From: Chitinophagaceae bacterium
Lineage (GTDB): Bacteria > Bacteroidota > Bacteroidia > Chitinophagales > Chitinophagaceae
Reading direction: 5' to 3'
Length of the DNA: 64,000 bases
Assembly (NCBI GenBank): GCA_017307735.1
Contig: JAFKGR010000008.1
Location: 1 to 64,000 of the forward strand
The notes beneath the pieces are model-generated. The model was not told the origin of the DNA, ran no database searches, and saw nothing but the letters and a program-made list of their open reading frames with translations. The position numbers and the translations under genes are program-made. Below are positions 56,540-64,000 of the stretch, in pieces (within the stretch, counting starts at the first letter, position 1; every line of letters starts with the position of its first letter).

Positions 56540-57007
56540 GTGGAACTCGATGTATCTGATATAAAAATTCTCAATGCACTTCAAAAAGACGCAAAGATCA
56601 CCAACAAAGAATTGTCGGCGCTTCTCAATCTTTCAACGACAGCCATTTTTGAACGAATCAAAAAACTGGAAAAGAGCGGGCTGATAAAAAATTATTCAGC
56701 CATACTCGACCGCCGGTTACTCGGCAAAGAACTTCTGGTGATCTGCCAGATGAGATTAGTGAGACATTCACAGCAAAACATTGTTGATTTCGAAAAACAA
56801 ATCAAATCCATCGACGAAGTGAAAGAATGTTTTCACATCAGCGGCGATTACGATTACATTTTAAAAGCGGCTTTCAGAAACATGGAAGACTACCATGACT
56901 TTATGGTGAATAAGCTGACGACCATCCCAAGCATTGGAAATACCCACAGCCTTTTTATCATCAATGAAGTGAAAAATGAAGTGGGATATAAACTGAAGAA
57001 GGAATGA
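56540..57007 (+). CDS. Lrp/AsnC family transcriptional regulator
   Basis: A 155-residue regulator with a winged HTH (LNALQKDAKITNKELSALLNLSTTAIFERIKKLEKSGLI) at the N-terminus and an amino-acid-sensing RAM domain (about 70-150, with HISGDYDYILKAAF). It starts at GTG 56540. It is divergent from the PLP enzyme, which it most likely controls in response to an amino acid. Oligomeric Lrp-type binding in the shared 156-base region would fit, but no site was identified by eye. Confidence 0.88.
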   Translation: MELDVSDIKILNALQKDAKITNKELSALLNLSTTAIFERIKKLEKSGLIKNYSAILDRRLLGKELLVICQMRLVRHSQQNIVDFEKQIKSIDEVKECFHISGDYDYILKAAFRNMEDYHDFMVNKLTTIPSIGNTHSLFIINEVKNEVGYKLKKE

Positions 57008-57453
57008 GATATTTTTCTGAATTTTATGAACTGGATTAATTCTGTGTAAAAAGCCACCCCGATGGGCTTGAATGTGCGAGAGAATTATTTTTTTTACCAG
57101 AAGGTCGCCCCTTCAGAGTTTTTCTAATCACCCTAAGACATGAGGTAATCAGCAATAATCCCGACGGGATTCAACGTAAATAGAAAAGAATGAATACAGC
57201 ATTATAAACCACCCAAAAGGAGGTTGAATAAAAATCATTTAATCCAATTTACAACAAGCCCCGAAGGGAGATCGTATAAAATTAAATTGAAAAACCCCAC
57301 TTTCACCTATGGTTATTCGTATTTAAACCTCGCAGTCTTGTTCGGGAACACCTTTACGTAATTATAAAAACCACCCTCGATGAAATAGTTTTTCTCATAT
57401 TCTGATGTAACAATAATATGGATGAAATAATTTTCTCACCAATCCCTGCCTGA
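57008..57453. other. Intergenic with dispersed short repeats
   Basis: About 450 bases with no gene. Degenerate units such as AATCCCGACGGGATTCAAC and GCCCCGAAGGGAG, with small inverted repeats, resemble dispersed repeats often seen in Bacteroidota intergenic DNA. Nothing else was recognised. Confidence 0.4.
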
Positions 57454-57876
57454 TTACACGTTTTTTTCTATCTGACCCGAGGCGAATGTTTTCTTCATTT
57501 TCCATGGAAGAAAAATGGAATATCCCACCAACAGAAACAATAGCAAGGTAACCCACAAAGGCTCATGTTCTTTGTTTGAAAACATCAGATGCCACAAATT
57601 GAAAATAATACCCATGGCGATAAATCCGAATCCGCCCCGTGCCGCCCTAATTCCCCTCAGAAAATTGTTTCTGAAAAAGAAAACGGAACTTATAATCATT
57701 CCTGCACTGAACCCTCCCAGCGCTCCGGCTGTGGTGCGTTCAATAATTTGTGGTGAGTGCAACACTTTGATGTGATAAAAAAACCATACAAGAAAAACCA
57801 GAATGATTAGTCCTGTCAAACTGGTCATCCATCCGTAAAACCTGCAAAATTTTATTTTATCGTCTTTCAATTTCAA
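57454..57876 (-). CDS. Four-helix integral membrane protein of unknown function
   Basis: 140 residues with four hydrophobic segments (LTGLIILVFLVWFFYHI, GALGGFSAGMIISSVFFF, GFGFIAMGIIFNLWHL, VTLLLFLLVGYSIFLPW) and short loops. No family or motif is recognised. It is monocistronic. Confidence 0.7.
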   Translation of the reverse strand: MKLKDDKIKFCRFYGWMTSLTGLIILVFLVWFFYHIKVLHSPQIIERTTAGALGGFSAGMIISSVFFFRNNFLRGIRAARGGFGFIAMGIIFNLWHLMFSNKEHEPLWVTLLLFLLVGYSIFLPWKMKKTFASGQIEKNV

Positions 57877-58026
57877 AACCTTTGGTTTCTCAATTTAAAA
57901 ATATAAAACCATTTATGAAATTATAAGGATGTCTTTAATCTCCACGTGTTATTTCCCAACGGAGATATCAGAACTGAAATTCTGGCGACCTTAATTTGAC
58001 CATGTAATAGCCAGTTGCCGGTTCTT

Positions 58027-59868
58027 TTACCAGCCTATTCCGTAATCCTCTCCGTGGTTGCTGGATACTCCCCAGAGCGAACCGTGCTTCCAATCAAAAT
58101 AGATGGCATTGATAGGTCCGGATGTTCTTTCACTGAAACTCAGTTTATAACCCATCTTCCTGAGTTCCTTCCGCGTCCAGTCGGGTGTATTGCTGTTAAC
58201 CAGCAGGAATCCTGGTTTGGGTTTGCGATCATCGATTTTAGTTCCTCCCAGCGAAAGCCAGAGCTGATCAGTATTTACATTGGGAGCTTCGGATGCTTCC
58301 TGAACGGTCATTCCGAATTCAACCATATTCAAAAAACACTGCAATAAATTCTGATCCTGTGTATCTCCGCCCTGCACACCAAAAGCAAGGTAGGGCTTGC
58401 CATCTTTCATCGCAAGTGATGGAGTGGGTGTCACTCGTGGCCTTTTGCCGGGAGCTACCACATTAAAAGGGTTGTACGATGAATCCAAAACAAAACTTTG
58501 CATTCGTTGGCTCATGCCCACACCTGTGTGGCCTGCAATGCATGCAGGAACCCATCCGCCGCTTGGCGTAACGGAAACTACCCAGCCTTCTTTGTCAGCC
58601 GCTTCAATGGAAGTCGTACCGCGATGCAGCATGTCGAGATAATTATCTTCAATAGGGGCGTCGTTAAATGCAAATCCTCTTTCCTTCAAATAATTTTCAA
58701 ACGGATTTTTCTTTCCTTCATAAGGATAAGGATCTCCCGGGCCGGTGTTGGGATTGTTCTTTTCAGGATCTATCAGTTTGGCTCTTTCTTTCGCGTATTC
58801 TTTTGACAGCAATCCTTTCATTGGCTGGTCTTTTGAGAAATAGGGATCGCCATAATAAAAATCGCGGTCGGCAAATGCAAGCTGCATGGCCTGTACAACA
58901 GTGTTGATATATCTCGAAGAATTGTATCCCATTCCTTTCAAATCGAAATTTTCAAGCATGTTCAGGGCTTCCAGCATCATCGGTCCTTGTGACCATTGTT
59001 GCAATTTGTAAACATCGATGCCTTTGTAATTTGTTTTCAAAGGTTCTTCAATCATTACTTTCCATTTTGCGAGATCTTCCATCGTAATAAGTCCGCCTTG
59101 TTCGCGGCTGCCTCTCACAAATTCCTGAGCGATGTCTCCTTTGTAAAAACGGTCGTAAGCTGCGTAGATAGCTTCTTTGCGGCTCTTTCCTTTTTTCAAC
59201 GCAGACTGTTCAGCGTCGATCATTTTCTGAAGTGTAGCCAGCAAATCTTTTTGAACAAAAATTTCGCCTGCTTCAGGAGCTTCCCACTTTTGTCCGAGAT
59301 GTGTCAGGAAAATGGTTTTTGAATATGGCCATTCTTTGATGTGTTTTTTATTTCTCTCAATACTTGTAGCAGTTTGCTCTTCCATCGGATAACCTGCGGC
59401 CATTTGCATTGCCGGTTCCAACACTTCTTTCAAACTCATCTTGCCGTATTCTGCCAGCATTACACAAAGGCCGCCCGGTGTGCCGGGAGTTACGGCAGCC
59501 AGGGGTCCGTACTCAGGAGGGAAGTTGTAACCCTTGTTTTTAAAAAACTCAGGTGTAGCTCCGGTAGGTGCCACTCCGAGTGCATCAATGGCTATAACTT
59601 TTTTTGTATTGGGATTGTAAATAATTGCCTGTGTTTCTCCGCCCCAGCTCAGCACGTCCCACATAGTACAACCGGCGGCCAGCATAGCACAGGCGGCATC
59701 GACAGCGTTCCCGCCTTTCTGAAAGATCATGGCTCCTGCTTCGGCTGACAAAGGTTTGCCTGTAATGGCCATCCAGTTTTTTCCATGAAGCGGGGGTTTT
59801 TCGGTTTGTTGTGCCTGAGTTGAAAAATTAAAAACGATAAGTAGGATAAAGGCAAGTTTGAATCTCAT
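58027..59868 (-). CDS. Gamma-glutamyltransferase family protein, exported
   Basis: 613 residues from ATG 59868, which gives a clear signal peptide (MRFKLAFILLIVFNFSTQAQ). A frame extending to 60114 adds unrelated residues. The Ntn-hydrolase core has the self-processing Thr in HRGTTSIEAADKEGWVVS, and the N-terminal half opens GKNWMAITGKPLSAEAGAMIFQKGGNAVDAA. It cleaves gamma-glutamyl compounds in the periplasm after autocleavage into two subunits. The typical GGT motif is slightly altered, so a related substrate is possible. Confidence 0.87.
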   Translation of the reverse strand: MRFKLAFILLIVFNFSTQAQQTEKPPLHGKNWMAITGKPLSAEAGAMIFQKGGNAVDAACAMLAAGCTMWDVLSWGGETQAIIYNPNTKKVIAIDALGVAPTGATPEFFKNKGYNFPPEYGPLAAVTPGTPGGLCVMLAEYGKMSLKEVLEPAMQMAAGYPMEEQTATSIERNKKHIKEWPYSKTIFLTHLGQKWEAPEAGEIFVQKDLLATLQKMIDAEQSALKKGKSRKEAIYAAYDRFYKGDIAQEFVRGSREQGGLITMEDLAKWKVMIEEPLKTNYKGIDVYKLQQWSQGPMMLEALNMLENFDLKGMGYNSSRYINTVVQAMQLAFADRDFYYGDPYFSKDQPMKGLLSKEYAKERAKLIDPEKNNPNTGPGDPYPYEGKKNPFENYLKERGFAFNDAPIEDNYLDMLHRGTTSIEAADKEGWVVSVTPSGGWVPACIAGHTGVGMSQRMQSFVLDSSYNPFNVVAPGKRPRVTPTPSLAMKDGKPYLAFGVQGGDTQDQNLLQCFLNMVEFGMTVQEASEAPNVNTDQLWLSLGGTKIDDRKPKPGFLLVNSNTPDWTRKELRKMGYKLSFSERTSGPINAIYFDWKHGSLWGVSSNHGEDYGIGW

Positions 59869-60101
59869 AATAATTGGTTTATTGTTTTTAAAGGTAATAT
59901 GAAAATGGAAGAAAGGAATTGAAATGATTTGGTTTCCCAAATGAGTATCGGTAAGATGTTTATCAAATTTTAATCCGATAACTTGGGCTATGACCGGTTT
60001 TGTTGTGCATCCAATTTCAACGAATAATTTTGATGAAGAAATCTCATAAAAAATTCTTTCCTGAAAGTTTACCTTCGGCAATGTAATCAAATTGAATTCC
60101 G

Positions 60102-62909
60102 ATGATGTTATCAAGAAAGATGTATTTTCTTATTCTGTTATTCTTTTTTCTCATTCCGGTTTTTAGTGTATGCCAACCCGTTAAATATCAAAAGCTGACA
60201 AATTTTGATATGCAATCCACCTATATTGTTCACTCCGGCGGAGAGAAGATTTCTACTTCGGGTTATCAAAATAAAAATTATTGGTTTCCTGTGAAAGTGC
60301 CCTGCACAGTTTTGACCGGGCTGGTTGCAAACAACGTATATCCCGACCCGTACCAGGGTATGAACAATATGCACATTCCGGATGCCAATGATGAATTCAA
60401 TATTAAATGGGACTTGGAAAAATATAGTTTCATCCCGGGAACTACCAATCCGTGGAATAAACCTTACTGGTATCGAACCGAATTTGCTGTACCAGGCTCG
60501 GATGCAGGAAAGTTGTTTCAGCTCATTTTTAAGGGAATTAATTATCGTGCAGCAGTTTGGGTAAATGGAAAACAAATAGCAGATTCATCTCAGATGGCAG
60601 GAATGTTTGCCGAATATGAACTTGATGTAAGTTCTGCAATACGGCCGGGAAAAACAAATATTTTGGCTGTAAAAATATTTCCGCTTGATTATCCCGGGTT
60701 GCCCGATACACCCCAGCTAAAGGCTTTTGGCAATTTCTTTTTAAACGGCGGCCCGACAGGAGATATTGGCAAAAATGTGACAATGCTTTGTTCGGTTGGA
60801 TGGGACTGGATGCCGGCTGTACGCGACAGAAATATGGGAATTTGGCAACCGGTTTATTTAAGAACTTCCGGAAAAGTTGTGGTAAAGAAACCGAAGATTG
60901 TTACAGCACTTCCTAAATTGCCGGATACAACCATCGCAGATATTTTCCTTCAGTTTCAATTGCAGAATTTTTCTTCCCGATTGCAAAGGGGAAATGTTGA
61001 AGTCACCATTACACCGGAAAATTTTGCAGGGCAGGGATTCACGTTTGCAAAAGAAATAAATATTTCTCCGAATGGATTTCAGTCTGTCGATCTCGACGCT
61101 AAATCCATAAAGGAACTGGCTGTTAAAAAACCCAAATTATGGTGGCCTAACGGTCATGGTTATCCTAATCTGTACCGGGCCAGAATAAGGTTCGTTTCGC
61201 ATAATCAGGTATTGGATGATACTTCTGTCGTTTTCGGGATTCGTACAATCAGTTCCACTATAACAACTATTGGAAATTTTGCACGCCGTGATTTTTATGT
61301 CAATGGGAAAAAAGTTTTTCTCACGGGAGGTGCATGGGTTCCCGATATGATGCTCAACCGTGATTCTGCAAGATATGCGCATGAAATACAGCTTTGTCAG
61401 AATTCAAATATGAATTTGTTGCGTATCTGGGGTGGAGGAGTGACGCCACCGGATGTCTTTTTTGATTTGGCCGACAGGTATGGGATGCTAGTGTGGAATG
61501 ATTTCTGGGTGACGGGAGATACGCAGGGAGAATTCAAAGGTTCGCCGGATTGGCCGTTGGATGAGAATATTTTTATACGCAACATGACAAGTACGATTTA
61601 CCGGATTCGCAACCATGCGAGTCTGCTCTTGTGGACCGGCGGGAATGAAGGACATGCCCGCAAAATCTTGTACGATGCCATGCGGGATAGTGTGATTGCA
61701 TTAGATGGTACACGTCCGTTTATTCCGAGTTCATCGGGATACGCAAAGTTGCCGGCAGGTTGGAAAGGGAGCTGGCCGGATAACGGACCCCCGGGTGTTT
61801 ACAGCAGTGGTCCCTATTCATGGCAGGATCCCCATGTTTATTACACCAAAGTGGCCGAACAAACCGACTGGCTTTTTAAAGATGAGACCGGGATTCCCTC
61901 TCAGCCTCCCTATGCAAGCCTTGGAAAAATTATTCCTAACCTGATCCCGGATCCTTCGATCCCATATCCGCTGAATAATACCTGGGGTTACCATGATGCC
62001 TGCAGCGGAAACGGACATTACGAATTGTATTACCAGGAAGCCTTGAAACGGTATGGAGATTTTACAGGTATGAAAGATTTTAGCGATAAAATGCAATTGA
62101 TGAATGCAGATGGATACCGGGGGATTTTTGAAGCCGCTTCAAGCCGGTTGAAAGAAACAGGAGGTATCATGCTTTGGAAAATCAATGCCGCCTTTCCGAG
62201 TGTCATCTGGCAGGTGTATGATTGGTACCTGCGCCCTAATGCAGGATATTATTTTATGAAGCGGGCTATTGCACCCGTGACAATTCAATTGAATCTGAAT
62301 GATTCGGCAGTAGCCATTGTTAACCGGAATTATTTTGACATGAAAAATCTTTCTGTTGAAATTGAAATTTTCGATTTGAACGGAAAGCGGGTTCTTAAAT
62401 CCGGAAAGAATATTTCGGTGAATGCGGAAGATGTTTTGATCGTTGAAAGTTTGGCTCATCAACTGAAACCCCTGAAGGGAATACATTTTGTACATCTGAG
62501 TCTTTACCGTGGAAAAAATCTGCTTTCTTCAAATACTTACTGGATGGAGAGAAATAATGATTTCAAAAACCTTGTGGATATGCCGGAGGCAACCATTTCT
62601 GTGAGGGAAGTGAGGGTGGCGGCAAAGAATAGTTTGAAGACCCCGGCTCCGGGTAACAGAGAGTTATTCTCTTCTGATCAGAAAGAATATGTTGTAAAAA
62701 ATATTTCGTCACAAATGGCATTCTTTATTAATTTCTCTTTACAGGATGCTTCCGATAATGAAGAAATACTTCCTTCTTACTGGAGTGATAATTATTTTTC
62801 TCTGAACCCGGGTGAAGAAAGAGTGATTACTTTCAGATGTGATAAAAATAATGTTCCAAAAAAGTTTAAGCTCGTTGTGGATGGATGGAATCTGAAAGGT
62901 GTTGAATGA
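60102..62909 (+). CDS. Glycoside hydrolase family 2 protein, exported
   Basis: 935 residues with a signal peptide (MMLSRKMYFLILLFFFLIPVFS). It has the GH2 sugar-binding and immunoglobulin-like domains (about 30-330), then the TIM barrel with FYVNGKKVFLTGGAWVPD, IWGGGVTPPD and the acid/base motif LWTGGNEGHA, whose Glu is the likely proton donor. The GWDWMPAVRDRNMGIW block is that of the exo-beta-glucosaminidase/mannosidase-like group, so the substrate may be chitosan-type or mannoside oligosaccharides. It is divergent from the gamma-glutamyltransferase gene. Confidence 0.86.
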   Translation: MMLSRKMYFLILLFFFLIPVFSVCQPVKYQKLTNFDMQSTYIVHSGGEKISTSGYQNKNYWFPVKVPCTVLTGLVANNVYPDPYQGMNNMHIPDANDEFNIKWDLEKYSFIPGTTNPWNKPYWYRTEFAVPGSDAGKLFQLIFKGINYRAAVWVNGKQIADSSQMAGMFAEYELDVSSAIRPGKTNILAVKIFPLDYPGLPDTPQLKAFGNFFLNGGPTGDIGKNVTMLCSVGWDWMPAVRDRNMGIWQPVYLRTSGKVVVKKPKIVTALPKLPDTTIADIFLQFQLQNFSSRLQRGNVEVTITPENFAGQGFTFAKEINISPNGFQSVDLDAKSIKELAVKKPKLWWPNGHGYPNLYRARIRFVSHNQVLDDTSVVFGIRTISSTITTIGNFARRDFYVNGKKVFLTGGAWVPDMMLNRDSARYAHEIQLCQNSNMNLLRIWGGGVTPPDVFFDLADRYGMLVWNDFWVTGDTQGEFKGSPDWPLDENIFIRNMTSTIYRIRNHASLLLWTGGNEGHARKILYDAMRDSVIALDGTRPFIPSSSGYAKLPAGWKGSWPDNGPPGVYSSGPYSWQDPHVYYTKVAEQTDWLFKDETGIPSQPPYASLGKIIPNLIPDPSIPYPLNNTWGYHDACSGNGHYELYYQEALKRYGDFTGMKDFSDKMQLMNADGYRGIFEAASSRLKETGGIMLWKINAAFPSVIWQVYDWYLRPNAGYYFMKRAIAPVTIQLNLNDSAVAIVNRNYFDMKNLSVEIEIFDLNGKRVLKSGKNISVNAEDVLIVESLAHQLKPLKGIHFVHLSLYRGKNLLSSNTYWMERNNDFKNLVDMPEATISVREVRVAAKNSLKTPAPGNRELFSSDQKEYVVKNISSQMAFFINFSLQDASDNEEILPSYWSDNYFSLNPGEERVITFRCDKNNVPKKFKLVVDGWNLKGVE

Positions 62910-63262
62910 GCTGGGCAGGTCGATTATTAATGATGAATCAATAAATTTTTGGAAGAATTTTGCCTCTGCATGATGGAGATATCATGTAGAATTAGCCGGG
63001 CACGAATACATGAATGAATATTTTTTTGCCACAAAGTCTCAAAGGCACAAAGTGACACGAAGAATTTTCTTTACTGAATCTAGGGTCACTGTGCCCTGGT
63101 GACAAGAATTAATTTTACCGGCCACGAATGCACGAATGAACATTTTTTTTGCCACAAAGTCTCAAAGTCAAAAAGCAGCACGAAGGATTTTCTTTGTAAA
63201 CTGTGTGCTTTGGTGGCAAAGCGTAATTATCGCTAAACTATACTTTTAATTCTGAATCTTTT
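62910..63262. repeat. Intergenic with two copies of a GCCACAAAGTCTCAAAG-type repeat
   Basis: Copy 1 spans about 63001-63072 and copy 2 about 63123-63196. Each reads CACGAAT...GAATGAA, then T-run, then GCCACAAAGTCTCAAAG, then CACGAAG-ATTTTCTTT. Copies are about 80% alike by eye and lie in the same orientation. No gene is present. Confidence 0.65.
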
Positions 63263-63994
63263 TTAAAATCTTGATTCAATGTAATAAGGTAACATCTTAC
63301 GCCATGTAGGCCAGTCGTGGTTCATATCATTTCCCCAGATATCCAGTTCGTAGGTAATTCCTTTATTGTAAAGTACGCCTGCAAAGGCACGTGACGCATC
63401 GGGATCTTCATAGCTGCCGCTCCCTGAAAGTATGTGAATGTGATGGCTCTTTTTGATGTTATCCAAATACCACGGATCGTATAGCCCCGGCATATAACTC
63501 ATCGGAGAATTTAAATAGGTCTGGTCATCATGATAACCTTTCGTGTAGGCATGAAGGTCATACACGCCACTCATAGCAATAACACCATTGATGAGGTCTG
63601 GCCTTTTCAGAAAGAGATTCATGCTGTGCAGGGCACCGAAACTTGCACCTGTTGCAATGATCGGTGTATCCCATGATGTATTGGTTTTGATAAAAGGGAT
63701 TACTTCCTCAAAAACGTATTGGTTGAATTGATTGTGCCGGATGGCTTTGTGTTCAGGCAGCATATTGTCATTCAGCCAACTTTCATTGTTGATGCTGTTG
63801 ATAGAAAACACTTTTACTTTTCCGCTTTCGATATAAGGTGCAAGTGCATCCATCATCTGAAATCGTTCGTATTCCAGATAATCGGCAGCAGCAGTCGGGA
63901 TCAGGAGAAGGGCAAATCCATACTGGCCATAAACTGCGATGGGCATGTCTTTTTGCAGGGAAGGGCTAAACCATTGAGTGAGTTCTCGTTTCAT
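63263..63994 (-). CDS. Alpha/beta-hydrolase esterase
   Basis: 243 residues of an esterase D/feruloyl esterase-like alpha/beta hydrolase. The nucleophile is the Ser in GASFGALHS, the acid is likely the Asp in SYEDPDASR, and the His is in DMNHDWPTWRK. There is no signal peptide, so it should act in the cytoplasm. The substrate, likely an ester of an acid or a sugar, is unknown. The gene is complete: its start (CAT at 63992-63994) lies 6 bases before the window end. Confidence 0.83.
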   Translation of the reverse strand: MKRELTQWFSPSLQKDMPIAVYGQYGFALLLIPTAAADYLEYERFQMMDALAPYIESGKVKVFSINSINNESWLNDNMLPEHKAIRHNQFNQYVFEEVIPFIKTNTSWDTPIIATGASFGALHSMNLFLKRPDLINGVIAMSGVYDLHAYTKGYHDDQTYLNSPMSYMPGLYDPWYLDNIKKSHHIHILSGSGSYEDPDASRAFAGVLYNKGITYELDIWGNDMNHDWPTWRKMLPYYIESRF

Positions 63995-64000
63995 AAAACA

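Overview
The window looks like chromosomal DNA of a Bacteroidota bacterium, probably an environmental member of the Chitinophagia/Sphingobacteriia side. It is AT-rich. Several genes start at TTG or GTG. Promoter-like sites have the TTTG / TAnnTTTG form. Family content fits: Mla transporter, MGH1-like glucosidase, GH2 enzymes, DUF2279 and DUF5996 proteins, and a type II-C CRISPR system with 47-nt repeats and 30-nt spacers. This placement rests on gene content only.

Layout. 1-28.3 kb is ordinary chromosome: small enzymes (CMD family, PLP decarboxylase, DinB, thioredoxin, methyltransferase, GreA/B-like, PEP-mutase-like, deaminase, glucosidase), a divergent enoyl-CoA hydratase / PaaZ pair, adk, the mlaEFD lipid-transport operon followed by a MATE exporter, an OppC-type permease, and a phosphohexomutase. 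Two genes here carry single-base frameshifts: a HutD homologue (14874-15405) and a ~54-aa membrane protein (24889-25052).

28.7-39.7 kb is a complete type II-C CRISPR-Cas locus. It has a tracrRNA on the minus strand just upstream of cas9, a very large Cas9 (1662 aa), a nucleotidyltransferase-like gene placed between cas9 and cas1, then cas1, cas2, a bidirectional terminator, and an array of 52 repeats and 51 spacers. The tracrRNA anti-repeat shows that crRNAs are read from the minus strand, towards the cas genes. The repeat at the high-coordinate end of the array is a variant in which the centre is replaced by a GC-rich hairpin.

39.7-48.5 kb is a graveyard of Mu-like phage head genes (portal/DUF935, gpF-like minor head proteins with different toxin-like C-termini, gpG-like morphogenesis proteins) plus small membrane proteins. 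Many pieces are truncated or frameshifted, and they occur in both orientations. Three further solitary copies of the hairpin-bearing CRISPR-repeat variant lie inside this region (40481, 44969, 47610), several at the edges of phage fragments. Solitary repeat units in prophages are the known context of RNA anti-CRISPRs, so this association is the most interesting signal in the window.

48.5-64 kb returns to ordinary chromosome: two tandem endonuclease III paralogues without the iron-sulphur cysteines, a berberine-bridge-type oxidoreductase with a DUF4242/cyclase-like/AraC regulator, two poorly characterised proteins, a Cys/Met-metabolism PLP enzyme divergent from an Lrp regulator, a gamma-glutamyltransferase, a GH2 glycosidase and an esterase.
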